This document shows, piece after piece, positions 46,136 through 55,510 of a DNA stretch of 64,000 nt. Origin of the DNA: an uncultured Actinomycetes bacterium (GTDB lineage Bacteria; Actinomycetota; Actinomycetes; Nanopelagicales; Nanopelagicaceae); assembly GCA_903822425.1 (NCBI GenBank), contig CAIJOY010000032.1, positions 30,730-94,729 of the forward strand. Reading direction: 5' to 3'. The translations under genes and the position numbers were made by a program. Position 1 is the stretch's first letter. Each line of letters begins with the position of its first letter. The notes under the pieces were generated by a model. That model saw only the letters and a list, made by a program, of their open reading frames with translations, made no database searches and was not told the origin of the DNA.

Positions 46136-46996
46136 GTGAGCTTACCTTCCAACTTTGGGCGAGCAGTTGACTTAAGCGCTTTAGGCAAACCACCAGCCCA
46201 AACACCAAAAGTTGCTGCAGGCAAAGAAGTGACCGCTGAAAATCTTGCAGCAGAACTTCTTCCACTTTCTCGTACCAAACCAGTCATTCTTATCTGTTGG
46301 TCTGCGCGCAGCCCTGAATCTATGGCCGTGCTAGAAATTCTGGCAAAACTGTATGCGGATGACAAAGCAGCATGGGAGCTCGGAACAGTTAATGCAGATA
46401 CAGAGAGCAAAGTTGCACAAGCACTACAGGCTCGCACTGTGCCCTACGCCGTTGCCATTATCGCCGAACAGTTAGTGCCACTTTTTGAACAAAATTATCC
46501 AGAGGCACAAATTCGAATGGTGATCGATAAAGTTTTAACACTTGCAGCCGAACAAGGCGTAGGTGAGATTCCTCAAGAGCAGATCGAGCCCGAGGAAGAA
46601 GAGGCGTTAGCTGCTCTAGATGCAGGTAAATTTGAGATTGCTGAAGCTGCCTATAAGAAACTACTCTCACGCAAACCGAGTGATCCATTTGCAAAATTAG
46701 GTCTTGCCCAGACTCAACTCTTGATTCGGACAGCCGATCTCAACCCTGAGCAAGTAAAAATTTCAGCTCTTGCTCAACCAGAAAATCTGCACCTACAATT
46801 GCAATGCGCTGATCTTGAGATCTCCAGTGGTGATGTCGAGGCAGCATTTAATCGTTTGATAGCCTGTGTTCGTGCCTTCTCGGATGATGAACAAGGAAAA
46901 GCCAAGAACCATCTACTGGAATTATTTTCACTGGTTGACCCATCCGACCCCAGACTTATCAAAGCTCGTAACGCTTTAGCGAATGCGCTCTTCTAA
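46136..46996 (+). CDS. Thioredoxin-fold/TPR protein (YbbN/CnoX-like) without redox cysteines
   Basis: 286 residues from GTG 46136. A thioredoxin-like domain spans ~20-140 (PVILICWSARSPESMAVLEIL, VNADTESKVAQALQARTVPYAVAI), in which the W-C-x-x-C motif is WSARSPES, so no disulphide chemistry. Residues ~150-286 are TPR-like repeats (AALDAGKFEIAEAAYKKLLSRKPSDPFAKLGLAQ). This is the architecture of YbbN/CnoX, a holdase co-chaperone. An upstream ATG would overlap the DUF4032 gene. The MFS gene begins on the next base after its stop. Confidence 0.85.
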   Translation: MSLPSNFGRAVDLSALGKPPAQTPKVAAGKEVTAENLAAELLPLSRTKPVILICWSARSPESMAVLEILAKLYADDKAAWELGTVNADTESKVAQALQARTVPYAVAIIAEQLVPLFEQNYPEAQIRMVIDKVLTLAAEQGVGEIPQEQIEPEEEEALAALDAGKFEIAEAAYKKLLSRKPSDPFAKLGLAQTQLLIRTADLNPEQVKISALAQPENLHLQLQCADLEISSGDVEAAFNRLIACVRAFSDDEQGKAKNHLLELFSLVDPSDPRLIKARNALANALF

Positions 46997-48175
46997 ATGA
47001 ACACTCGTGAACGTAAGGCACTAGGTGGAATCTTCTTCCTGTATGGAATATGCGTGATTGCTTGGGTGCCACGTTTTCCAGAATTGAAACAGAATCTGCA
47101 TTTAACTAACGGGCAATTTGGAACCATTCTGAGTCTTGGTTGGCTTGGCTCGATTGCTGGATTGTTAACAGTTGGTCACTTAGTGCATAGGTTTGGCTCA
47201 CGAAAGATGATCACAGGCAGTTCGGCACTGATGTGCGTGAATATGGCCTTGATTGTGCATCTGACTTCACATTGGCAGTTCTTGCTGTGCAATATTTTGC
47301 TCAGCGCCGGCATGGTCTCGATGCATATTTCTTTGACAGGGCAGGCTCTTCACGAACAAGAACATACGAAGGAAAATATCATTCCCAGAATGCATGGAAT
47401 GTGGGCAAGTGGAGCACTTACATCTGCGGTGCTTTCAGGGTTCCTGGTCAGCCGTGTCGGCTTAGCCCTTCACATAGACATACTTGTAGCTATTGCCTTG
47501 ATAGTAATTCTTCTCCTGGTGAAAATTATGGCACCTACTCTTTTAGTCGGCGATGAAACTGCTGGCGATAACTATTCACTAAAGGATTTATTCACACGAT
47601 TCAAAGTTGATTGGCTCATGAGTTTGGGTTTAACTGGCGCAACAATCCTTGAGTTTTCAGCAGGTGACTGGGCCACCATTTACAGTAAAGAAAACTTGCA
47701 CATGAGTCCCGGAGTGAGCGCCATTCCCTACATTCTTTTTATGTTCGCACTAATTGTTGGACGCCTGACGGTACACAGAGTTGTCAAACATATTGATATT
47801 GGCACTCTGATTAAATGGAGTGTGATCATCGGAGGGGCAATCTTCATTGTCTGCCTCAATGTAGGACTTGTAGTATCCAAAACTTCACCAACTGCTGGGT
47901 TCGTTATTTTTGCTTTTGGAACCTTCATCGGAGGTCTCGGGGGATCCTACTTAGCCCCAACGATTATGAATTCAGCGAATCGTCGTTCGAGTTCCCCAGG
48001 GCCAGTTGTGTTGGGTCAAATTGGATTGGTTCAAGGCGCATTAACATTGATCTTAAAGTTTGTTATTGCATGGATTGCCCAATTTGCTGGAATCCACATT
48101 GCCTTCTTACTACCTGCCATCATGTTGATGTGTGTTGCATTCACTGCACGTGCAGTATCTAAAGCCACTCGATAA
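46997..48175 (+). CDS. MFS transporter
   Basis: 392 residues with twelve predicted helices. The loop 2-3 motif is GHLVHRFGSRKMITG, and the second half begins after a cytosolic loop near residues 185-200. Resembles the sugar/metabolite MFS group (FucP/YbjJ-like) with a short N-terminus (NTRERKALGGIFFLYGICVIAWVPRFP). Start coupled to the preceding gene (TAA then ATG). Substrate unknown. Confidence 0.87.
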   Translation: MNTRERKALGGIFFLYGICVIAWVPRFPELKQNLHLTNGQFGTILSLGWLGSIAGLLTVGHLVHRFGSRKMITGSSALMCVNMALIVHLTSHWQFLLCNILLSAGMVSMHISLTGQALHEQEHTKENIIPRMHGMWASGALTSAVLSGFLVSRVGLALHIDILVAIALIVILLLVKIMAPTLLVGDETAGDNYSLKDLFTRFKVDWLMSLGLTGATILEFSAGDWATIYSKENLHMSPGVSAIPYILFMFALIVGRLTVHRVVKHIDIGTLIKWSVIIGGAIFIVCLNVGLVVSKTSPTAGFVIFAFGTFIGGLGGSYLAPTIMNSANRRSSSPGPVVLGQIGLVQGALTLILKFVIAWIAQFAGIHIAFLLPAIMLMCVAFTARAVSKATR

Positions 48176-48234
48176 ATCTGTTCTAGCCGAATAGAGACAA
48201 GAGAACATCAAAGCCCATTGCTGCTTATGACCGA

Positions 48235-50955
48235 TCAGCCAGAACCTTCCGTATTTCCAGGATCTACTGCTGAAATATCAAAAATTTGATATTTTTTAAT
48301 AGCATCTTTTACGACGCTAAGTTTGATATCGCCATCTTTTGCAAGTTGCGTAAGGACCGCGATCGTGATGGATTCTGCATCAACCCTAAAGTGGCGACGA
48401 AGCGCTCCACGCGTATCTGACAAGCCGAAACCATCAGTCCCTAAAGATAGGAAGGATTGTTCAACCCACGGCGCAACTTGATCTTGCACAGCGCGCATAA
48501 AGTCGCTGACTGCGACAACAGGCCCCTGTGCTCCTGCAAGCTTTTGAGTGATGTATGCCTTGTGTTGATCATCTGGATGCAAGAGATTATGACGATTGGT
48601 TTCTAGGCCATTGCGACGTAATTCATTCCACGATGTGACAGACCAGACTGAAGCAGAAACGCCCCAATCATCAGCAAGGAGTTGTTGCGCTTTAAGCGCC
48701 CAATTCACACCAACCCCTGATGCCAAAATTTGTGCAGGCTTCTTGGCTTTTCCAACAGCTGGTGAATATAGGTAAATACCGCGCAAGAGTCCATCAACGT
48801 CTAAGTTTTCAGGTTCGGCTGGTTGAGCATATGGCTCGTTGTAAACAGTGAGGTAGTAGTAAACATTCTCGCTGTTCTCTCCATACATTCGACGCAAACC
48901 ATCTTTGACGATATGGCCTAATTCGAAACCAAATGCGGGATCGTAGGCAACGACTGCAGGGTTGGTAGAGGCAAGTAGATGCGAATGTCCATCTTCATGT
49001 TGCAAACCTTCACCATTAAGAGTTGTGCGTCCGGCGGTTGCACCTAGAACAAATCCACGCACCATTTGATCACTAGCAGCCCAGAATGCATCACCGGTGC
49101 GCTGGAAGCCGAACATTGAGTAGAAAATATAAATTGGGATCATAGGTTGATCGTGTGTCGAATATGAGCTACCTACGGCAGTAAATGATGCAACAGATCC
49201 AGCTTCATTAATGCCTTCATGCAAGATAACTCCACTAACGGATTCCTTATACGAGAGCATGAGTTCGCGATCTACGGATGTATATGTCTGACCATGAGGT
49301 GAGTAAATCTTTAGCGTCGGGAAAAGTGAATCCATTCCAAAAGTTCGCGCTTCATCAGGAATAATCGGAACAAAACGCGAACCGATTCCTGGATCTTTAA
49401 TCAAATCCTTTAACATCCGCACAAAAGCCATGGTTGTAGCGATTTCCTGCTTACCTGATCCACGTCGAACAGATTCATAGACTGAGTCATCCGGCATAGG
49501 TAAAGGTCGAGACACTGCTCGACGCCGCGGCATTGAACCACCGAGGATGCGGCGTCGTTCCATCAAATATTGGTGCTCAGGTGAATCCTCTGCAGGCTTG
49601 AAATATGGAGGCAACTTCGCATCAAGTTGATCATCGGCAATAGGAATCTGTAGGCGATCGCGGAAGGTGGTGATGTCCTCTAGCGTCATCTTCTTCATTT
49701 GGTGGGTGGAGTTACGCCCTTCAAAAGTTGACCCAAGAGTCCAACCCTTAATGGTTTTAGCAAGAATGACAGTTGGACGACCTTGATGCTCAGTTGCGGC
49801 TCGATAAGCAGCGTAAAGCTTCTTGTAATCATGACCACCCCGCTTGAGGTTCCAAATCTGATCATCACTCCAATTAGCAACAAGTGCTGCAGTACGAGGA
49901 TCACGGCCAAAGAAATGTTCGCGTACGTATCCGCCGTTTTCAGCTTTAAAAGTTTGATAATCACCATCTGGTGTCTGGTTCATCAATTGCACAAGTGCGC
50001 CTTCGCGATCTTGCGCAAGAAGTTGATCCCACTCGCGTCCCCACACAACTTTTATGACGTTCCAGCCAGCACCACGGAAGATGGATTCCAGCTCTTGAAT
50101 AACTTTGCCATTTCCACGCACTGGTCCATCTAGGCGTTGCAAGTTGCAGTTGATAACAAATGTCAGGTTATCCAGACCTTCTCGTGCAGCTAATCCAATT
50201 GCACCAATACTCTCAACTTCATCCATCTCGCCATCTCCGAGGTAGGCCCAAACGCGTTGGTCGCTCGTATCTTTAATTCCGCGATTGTGCAGGTAGCGGT
50301 TATAGCGTGCTTGATAAATGGCATTGATTGGTCCGATACCCATAGAGACAGTAGGAAATTCCCAGAACTCCGGCATCAAACGTGGGTGAGGGTATGAGGA
50401 AAGTCCGCCGCCTTCGTGAGAAATTTCTTGACGGAATCCATCGAGTTGATGTTCGCTAAATCTACCTTCCATGAATGCGCGGGCATACATTCCTGGGCTT
50501 GCATGACCTTGGTAATAAATTTGATCTCCGCCACCTGGATGATCTTTTCCGCGGAAGAAGTGATTGAAACCGACTTCATACAAAGCTGCAGATGATGCGT
50601 ACGTGGAGATATGTCCACCGACTCCGACACCTGGGCGTTGTGCGCGATGCACCAACATCGCAGCATTCCAGCGAATATAGGCACGGATCCGGCGCTCGAT
50701 TGCTTCATCACCAGGAAATGCCGGTTCGCGATCTGGTGGAATTGTGTTGATGTAATCGGTAGTACGAAGATTTGAGATACCAACATTTTTTTCTTGCGCT
50801 CGCTCTATCAGGCTAAGCATTAAATATCGGGCACGAACTGGACCAGCATTGGCAAGTGCGGCATCAAATGAGGCTCGCCATTCAGCCGTCTCTTGAGGAT
50901 CGGTATCAACCAATTGGTCTATGAGGTGATCTGGCGGATCGATATTTTCGCTCAT
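48235..50955 (-). CDS. aceE: Pyruvate dehydrogenase E1 component, homodimeric
   Basis: Decarboxylates pyruvate and loads acetyl onto lipoyl E2. 906 residues, the size of the homodimeric E1p. The TPP motif is [27 protein letters not shown], preceded by [17 protein letters not shown]; later regions [30 protein letters not shown] and the histidine-containing [11 protein letters not shown] match E1. E2 and E3 are not in this window. The ATG at 50955 has GGGAGAA eight bases upstream. Confidence 0.97.
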   Translation of the reverse strand: MSENIDPPDHLIDQLVDTDPQETAEWRASFDAALANAGPVRARYLMLSLIERAQEKNVGISNLRTTDYINTIPPDREPAFPGDEAIERRIRAYIRWNAAMLVHRAQRPGVGVGGHISTYASSAALYEVGFNHFFRGKDHPGGGDQIYYQGHASPGMYARAFMEGRFSEHQLDGFRQEISHEGGGLSSYPHPRLMPEFWEFPTVSMGIGPINAIYQARYNRYLHNRGIKDTSDQRVWAYLGDGEMDEVESIGAIGLAAREGLDNLTFVINCNLQRLDGPVRGNGKVIQELESIFRGAGWNVIKVVWGREWDQLLAQDREGALVQLMNQTPDGDYQTFKAENGGYVREHFFGRDPRTAALVANWSDDQIWNLKRGGHDYKKLYAAYRAATEHQGRPTVILAKTIKGWTLGSTFEGRNSTHQMKKMTLEDITTFRDRLQIPIADDQLDAKLPPYFKPAEDSPEHQYLMERRRILGGSMPRRRAVSRPLPMPDDSVYESVRRGSGKQEIATTMAFVRMLKDLIKDPGIGSRFVPIIPDEARTFGMDSLFPTLKIYSPHGQTYTSVDRELMLSYKESVSGVILHEGINEAGSVASFTAVGSSYSTHDQPMIPIYIFYSMFGFQRTGDAFWAASDQMVRGFVLGATAGRTTLNGEGLQHEDGHSHLLASTNPAVVAYDPAFGFELGHIVKDGLRRMYGENSENVYYYLTVYNEPYAQPAEPENLDVDGLLRGIYLYSPAVGKAKKPAQILASGVGVNWALKAQQLLADDWGVSASVWSVTSWNELRRNGLETNRHNLLHPDDQHKAYITQKLAGAQGPVVAVSDFMRAVQDQVAPWVEQSFLSLGTDGFGLSDTRGALRRHFRVDAESITIAVLTQLAKDGDIKLSVVKDAIKKYQIFDISAVDPGNTEGSG

Positions 50956-51148
50956 ATCCGTATTCTCCCTGCTTTGGCCCGCTGAGTCACATTGACGCGG
51001 TCTAGAGCCCGATAGATGAGACCACTTGGCAACAAATACCCTGCAGTAGCCAAGAATTCCATGGGAAGCACTTGCGCAAGGCGCGAGAGTTCGGTGGACT
51101 TACCTCCTCAAGTTCACGAAGACTGTGAGATGAAAAGGAGAAGTGTTT
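50956..51148. other. Divergent intergenic region between aceE and the DUF3052 gene
   Basis: 193 bases holding the aceE Shine-Dalgarno (minus, GGGAGAA) and the AAGGAG of the DUF3052 gene. Both genes therefore have normal ribosome binding sites and real leaders, unlike many neighbours. No promoter could be assigned confidently and no RNA structure or repeat was recognised. Confidence 0.5.
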
Positions 51149-51553
51149 GTGACAACCCCCATGGGGTCTCGTTTAGGTTTCGAATCAGGTTTCTTGATTC
51201 TTGAAATGGGTTACTCGCAAGATTGTGATGAAGCTCTTCGCTCTGAGGTAGAGAAAGTCACAGGTACTAAATTTCTCAGTGGCGATGTCCATGAAGTCGT
51301 CGATGGCGTCATCATTTGGTGGAGAGATTTTGATGGAGACTTAGTTGATGCGCTAGTAGATGGCCTGACATATCTTTCAGATACGGGACAGATTTGGGTC
51401 CTCACACCAAAAATTGGTAGGCAAGGCCATGTGGAACCTAGCGATATTCAAGATGCGGCGCCCACTGCAGGTTTAAACCAAACGTCTTCATTTTCGATAG
51501 CCCCAGACTGGTCTGCGACGCGATTAGTGGCGAGAAAGTCTGCCAAGAGATAG
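51149..51553 (+). CDS. DUF3052 family protein
   Basis: 134 residues. LGFESGFLILEMGYSQDCDEALRSEV at the N-terminus, a central VVDGVIIWWRDFDGDLVDALVD and IWVLTPKIGRQGHVEPSDIQDAAPTAGL match this small actinobacterial family, which resembles a SAM-methyltransferase-like fold without an obvious SAM site. It usually lies next to aceE and a peroxiredoxin gene, as here. GTG 51149 has AAGGAG eight bases upstream; GTG 51143 would be too close. Function unknown. Confidence 0.85.
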   Translation: MTTPMGSRLGFESGFLILEMGYSQDCDEALRSEVEKVTGTKFLSGDVHEVVDGVIIWWRDFDGDLVDALVDGLTYLSDTGQIWVLTPKIGRQGHVEPSDIQDAAPTAGLNQTSSFSIAPDWSATRLVARKSAKR

Positions 51554-51556
51554 GTT
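51551..51556 (+). promoter_or_regulatory. -10-like box before the peroxiredoxin gene
   Basis: TAGGTT overlaps the DUF3052 stop and is followed by seven bases and the ATG at 51564, which has no Shine-Dalgarno. Confidence 0.35.
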
Positions 51557-51563
51557 TCCCTAC

Positions 51564-52022
51564 ATGACATTAACAATCGGCAACGCGGCTCCAGATTTCG
51601 AATTAGCTAACCAACATGGCGAAAAAGTTTCCTTGCAATCTTTCAAAGGAAAGAAAAACGTCGTCGTCTTGTTCTATCCATTTGCATTTTCGGGTATTTG
51701 CACTGGCGAGCTCTGCGCCTTGCGCGATGATTTAGCATCCTTTCACAATGAAAACGTCGAACTTCTGGCGATTTCTTGTGATCCCATGTATGCACAGCGT
51801 GCATTCGCAGAAGCAGAGGGCTACAAATTTCCAGTATTAACTGACTTCTGGCCGCATGGTCAAGCATCAAAAGCGTATGGCGTATTTGATGATGCTCGAG
51901 GATGTGCTGTCCGCGGAACTTTCGTGATCGATAAAGCAGGCATCTTGCGCTGGCAAGTCATCAACGGACTTGGTGATGCCCGTAATCTTGTTGATTACAA
52001 GGCTGCGCTCGCTGCACTATAA
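51564..52022 (+). CDS. Peroxiredoxin (AhpE/AhpC-TSA family)
   Basis: Reduces peroxides with a peroxidatic Cys. 152 residues, thioredoxin fold. The motif is FYPFAFSGICTGELCALRDDL: Cys in the T-x-x-C-equivalent position (IC-TGE) and a second Cys (LCALRD) five residues later, as in AhpE. SCDPMYAQRAFAEAEGYKFPVLTDFW and RGTFVIDKAGILRW complete the fold. It follows DUF3052 after 10 nt. Confidence 0.92.
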   Translation: MTLTIGNAAPDFELANQHGEKVSLQSFKGKKNVVVLFYPFAFSGICTGELCALRDDLASFHNENVELLAISCDPMYAQRAFAEAEGYKFPVLTDFWPHGQASKAYGVFDDARGCAVRGTFVIDKAGILRWQVINGLGDARNLVDYKAALAAL

Positions 52023-52033
52023 GCGGGCAATTC

Positions 52034-52060
52034 GTTCTATCTAGAACAATCCAGTAGAAT
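52034..52060 (+). promoter_or_regulatory. tRNA-Val promoter with overlapping palindrome
   Basis: TAGAAT at 52055-52060 is a good -10 box for a transcript starting about 52067, upstream of the tRNA. A perfect inverted repeat GTTCTA-TC-TAGAAC (52034-52047) covers the -35 position, so a regulator could act there. Confidence 0.4.
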
Positions 52061-52094
52061 TCCCAAGCCTGATTCGCACATCGTGCGAGGTTCA

Positions 52095-52166
52095 GGGTGC
52101 TTAGCTCAGTGGTAGAGCGCCTCGTTTACACCGAGGATGTCGGGGGTTCGAAACCCTCAGCGCCCA
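52095..52166 (+). tRNA. tRNA-Val (anticodon UAC)
   Basis: 72 bases. The acceptor arms GGGTGCT and AGCGCCC pair with one G-T; the D-arm is GCTCAGTGGTAGAGC; the anticodon stem CCTCG/CGAGG encloses TTTACAC with anticodon UAC; the T-arm is GGGGGTTCGAAACCCTC. CCA is not encoded. A small TCGCAC/GTGCGA stem lies just upstream (52074-52088). Confidence 0.95.
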
Positions 52167-52214
52167 CAAACGAATTGGTTTGGCCTTTAAAACATTCCGT
52201 GAAATCATTCCCAG

Positions 52215-53618
52215 ATGAAATCCCGTGTATTTACCGTTCTACTCTCCGGGATCATCATCGCCTCACTCACCGCCCCAGTTGCATTTGCTGAGACAAGTAC
52301 TGGGCTAGATGGCTTTGCCGCCGAAGCTGCAAAAGTCCAACATGACTTTATCGACGGCGTCTGCAATAACAACGAGAGCGAAGTAATCGCGACTTATGCT
52401 TGGTCTGCAACCGATTCCTACATTCACTGGCATGAAATCGCAATCAGCGCTGGGGAAACTTCCAGCCTTCAAAATCTTGATGATGCCTATCAGAAATTTC
52501 AAGTATTAATTTATGATTTGAAGAGTCGGGCGCTGAGTGAAAATTTATGCGCAAGTAAAAATCCGTCACCTCCGCCACCTCCTACGCCGGCACAAAATAA
52601 TACGGTTTTGATGGGCTTCCCACATTCAGGAGTAGTCGGAATTCAAGAAATACCTGTCCCGAAGCGACTCTCGCAATCAGAAATCGATTCTTGGGTTGCC
52701 GATAAAAACGCCAGAGTTGAAATATTGAAAGCCGAATTGAGATCGATCAATGCTAAAATTCAAGAGATCGATCCGATTTGCACAAGTAATCAAGCTGACT
52801 TTAAAAAAGCAGAGAGTAATTTCTATCAAGTTAAACAAAATTTCGATCTATGGGCAGAAGCCGTAGCTCGCGGCATGACAGAGCAGGATCTTAGAAATAA
52901 GGGTCCCAGCTTTACTGGGCCCGTAACTCAGACCGAACTTGATGAGGCACAGAAGCAGATGAAAGAGCTCGAAGCAGTAGCTACCGCATGCAGTGATATT
53001 GAACGGGGATATTCTCAGCAGATAGAGGACTACCCTCAGAAAATTGGAGATATCCTCAACGAAAGTTCTTCCTTAGATGATGCGCGCAACTGCGGAGCTG
53101 GCTTAGATGGATTTGAAAGTCTGCTTCCTAGAAATGTGGAACGCACGGCATTCGAGAAGAAGATTTGGTCCAGTTACACTTTTATGAAAAGCGAATTATT
53201 GCTTCCGATGTCAAAGTCTAATTATTCAGCTTCACAATATCTTGAAGATGTGTACGTAAAATCCAAGAGATTTTTATCAGATTATTCTTCGGCAATTTAT
53301 CTTTACCTAGGCGAAGGCGACTTAACTCAAGAGATTTACCCCTTTGTTTTTTGTCAAGAAGTGCCTTTTTATGCTGATCGGTACAAGAAAGATCTTGATG
53401 GTTCCACTCAATTGCTAGCCCAGATTCAAGAGATTAATCAAGAAATGGAAGCGGCAATTGTCGGCTACAGGTCTGCGGTCAAAGTGATTGTGGCCATCCC
53501 AAAGCAATCGCTGAAATCGAAACAATTGCAGAAAAGCATTACCTGTGTGAAAGGGGCAACCAGGAAGAAAGTTACTGGCACCAACCCCAAGTGTCCGAAT
53601 GGATACAAGAAGAAATAA
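52215..53618 (+). CDS. Secreted coiled-coil protein (B) with Cys/Lys C-terminal tail motif
   Basis: 467 residues. Signal peptide 1-25 (RVFTVLLSGIIIASLTA, cleavage after AFA). A helical segment to ~115, a Pro-rich linker (SPPPPPTPAQ, ~118-127), a long charged helical/coiled-coil region ~150-300 (WVADKNARVEILKAELRSINAKI), and a second helical part with few Cys. The last 28 residues (440-467) are SITCVKGATRKKV followed by TGTNPKCPNGYKKK, closely matching the tail of the secreted protein ending at 43645. AATCAT lies six bases before the ATG. No known enzyme domain. Confidence 0.75.
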   Translation: MKSRVFTVLLSGIIIASLTAPVAFAETSTGLDGFAAEAAKVQHDFIDGVCNNNESEVIATYAWSATDSYIHWHEIAISAGETSSLQNLDDAYQKFQVLIYDLKSRALSENLCASKNPSPPPPPTPAQNNTVLMGFPHSGVVGIQEIPVPKRLSQSEIDSWVADKNARVEILKAELRSINAKIQEIDPICTSNQADFKKAESNFYQVKQNFDLWAEAVARGMTEQDLRNKGPSFTGPVTQTELDEAQKQMKELEAVATACSDIERGYSQQIEDYPQKIGDILNESSSLDDARNCGAGLDGFESLLPRNVERTAFEKKIWSSYTFMKSELLLPMSKSNYSASQYLEDVYVKSKRFLSDYSSAIYLYLGEGDLTQEIYPFVFCQEVPFYADRYKKDLDGSTQLLAQIQEINQEMEAAIVGYRSAVKVIVAIPKQSLKSKQLQKSITCVKGATRKKVTGTNPKCPNGYKKK

Positions 53619-53702
53619 TTTCGTATGAGGCTAGATTGGAATTAAAACGATAAACCACTAAAGTGGGCATCTGATCACATTTAAAGAAAGGGTTGGAGAA
53701 AG

Positions 53703-54431
53703 ATGAAAGCCAGCCCCAGCGATCAAGCGCAGGTCCTCGATATTCAAAAGATGGATTTTCATGTTGCGACCTTGCGCAATAAAGTTGCCGCGCTTCCTGA
53801 AATTGTCGAACTCCTAGCAGCAACACAACGTCAAGCAGTTGTACGAGATTTAGCCATTGCTGCACAAACCCAGATTAATGACATTAAGCGCGAGCTGATC
53901 CGCTCTGAATCCGACGTCGAGCAAGTAGTCGTGCGTTTGCAAAAAGATGAAAAACGCTTAGCAGATGGTGCAACTGCAGCAAAGGAACTTGAGAAATTGC
54001 AGCATGAAGTTCAAACGCTTTCATCACGTAGAGCAGAACTTGAGGAAGTAGAACTTGAAATTATGATGAGGATGGATTCAGTCAAAGATCGCCTGAATGA
54101 ACTCACTGCAGAGGCAGAGCAATTGGTGGCAAAAGTAGCTGAGGCTGAGGGTAGAAAATCAGTTGCCACCTCCGCAATCGAGGCCGAGATAGCAACCGTT
54201 ATTTCTGAACGTCAAGCAACGGTGGCCGGGGTTGATGGTGCGCTAGTGGAACTCTATGAAAAGATTAGAAGTGGCACAGGCACAGGAGCTGCCGCGCTAC
54301 GAGAAGGTCGATGCGATGGATGTCACCTGGCAATTAATAGCGTTGAACTTGGACGTATGAAGACGCTGGCATCAGATGAAGTTGTTCGCTGCGAAGAGTG
54401 CCGTTGTATTTTGGTGCGTGGGGCCCACTAA
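53703..54431 (+). CDS. C4-type zinc-ribbon coiled-coil protein (DUF164/CdsZ family)
   Basis: 242 residues. Residues ~10-185 form a helical coiled-coil hairpin. Residues ~200-240 form the zinc ribbon with two Cys pairs, GRCDGCHLAI and VRCEECRCIL. This is the family in which the hairpin plus zinc ribbon is suggested to bind nucleic acid or ribosome-associated targets. The start has a GGAGAAAG Shine-Dalgarno. The stop overlaps the ATG of the RNase H/phosphatase gene, the same pairing seen in mycobacteria (Rv2229c-Rv2228c order). Confidence 0.88.
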   Translation: MKASPSDQAQVLDIQKMDFHVATLRNKVAALPEIVELLAATQRQAVVRDLAIAAQTQINDIKRELIRSESDVEQVVVRLQKDEKRLADGATAAKELEKLQHEVQTLSSRRAELEEVELEIMMRMDSVKDRLNELTAEAEQLVAKVAEAEGRKSVATSAIEAEIATVISERQATVAGVDGALVELYEKIRSGTGTGAAALREGRCDGCHLAINSVELGRMKTLASDEVVRCEECRCILVRGAH

Positions 54432-55504
54432 TGGCTCGTCATTTCTTACTCACTGCAGATGGTGGATCACGAGGCAATCCTGGGCATGCTGGGTATGGCG
54501 CAGTGGTTCATGAAGGTAAACAAATTGTTGCTGAACTTTATGATTACATTGGAACTGCCACTAATAACGTTGCGGAATACAGCGGCCTCATTGCTGGCCT
54601 TCGAGCAATACATGAACTTGATCCCGAAGCCACTGTTGATGTGCGAATGGATAGCAAGTTAGTTGTGGAACAAATGTCTGGGCGATGGCAGATCAAGCAC
54701 GCAGATATGCGCACTTTGGCACAAGATGCACGTGCAGCTCACAACCCCTCCCTTGTCTCCTATGGATGGATTCCACGTGATGAAAACTCACATGCAGATC
54801 GTTTGGCCAATAAAGCTCTGGATGAACGTGGAAGCAATACGGCCCATCGTCTTAACTATCTCACTGAGCGATTGTTGGCACCTGAAGTGCCCACAGAGAT
54901 CTTCTTTATCCGACATGGTGAAACTATTTTGACCCCGGAGCGAAAGTTTTCTGGAAGTGGTGAACCTAATCCACCACTGACTGATATCGGAGTGGCACAA
55001 GCCGATGCAGTGGCTAAGGAGATCGTTAATTTAATGCCAGAGATCCTTATTGCATCCCCACTACAGCGCACTCGGCAAACGGCAGAAAAGATTGCGGCAC
55101 TTGTGAATCTACCCATTGAATTTGATGAGGCTTGGTTGGAATGTGCATTTGGTGCATGGGATGGTCTCTCAATTGATGAGGTCAAGGAATTACATCCCAA
55201 AGAGTATGAAGCCTGGGTTTCCTCATCTGCTTATGCTCCACCTGGAGGAGAGTCATACGATGCACTTGGTTGGCGTACTGATGAAGCCATCAATAATTTA
55301 GTAGCCAAATATCCGGGTCAAAGAGTCGTTGTTGTAAGCCACAACGGAGTCATCAAGCAAGCAATCCGTTTAGCAACAGGGGGATCACCCGAGAGCATTT
55401 TCCATATTGATGCATCGCCATGTTCGATATCTCAAATATCAATTTGGCCAAGTGATGGACTCCGAGCTCTTAGAAGTGCCAACGAACGTGGACACTTGCG
55501 TTAA
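54431..55504 (+). CDS. Bifunctional RNase H / histidine phosphatase fusion
   Basis: 357 residues. The N-terminal RNase HI domain (1-135) has ADGGSRGNPGHAGYGAV (catalytic Asp), NVAEYSGLIAGL (Glu), VRMDSKLVVEQMSG (Asp) and RDENSHADRLANKAL (Asp). The C-terminal phosphoglycerate-mutase-like domain (~165-350) has FFIRHGET with the catalytic His, an Arg in LQRTRQTAE, and VVVSHNGVIKQ. In mycobacteria this fusion joins RNase H with a CobC-type alpha-ribazole phosphatase. ATG 54431 overlaps the preceding stop (TAATG). Confidence 0.93.
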   Translation: MARHFLLTADGGSRGNPGHAGYGAVVHEGKQIVAELYDYIGTATNNVAEYSGLIAGLRAIHELDPEATVDVRMDSKLVVEQMSGRWQIKHADMRTLAQDARAAHNPSLVSYGWIPRDENSHADRLANKALDERGSNTAHRLNYLTERLLAPEVPTEIFFIRHGETILTPERKFSGSGEPNPPLTDIGVAQADAVAKEIVNLMPEILIASPLQRTRQTAEKIAALVNLPIEFDEAWLECAFGAWDGLSIDEVKELHPKEYEAWVSSSAYAPPGGESYDALGWRTDEAINNLVAKYPGQRVVVVSHNGVIKQAIRLATGGSPESIFHIDASPCSISQISIWPSDGLRALRSANERGHLR

Positions 55505-55510
55505 AAGTTC

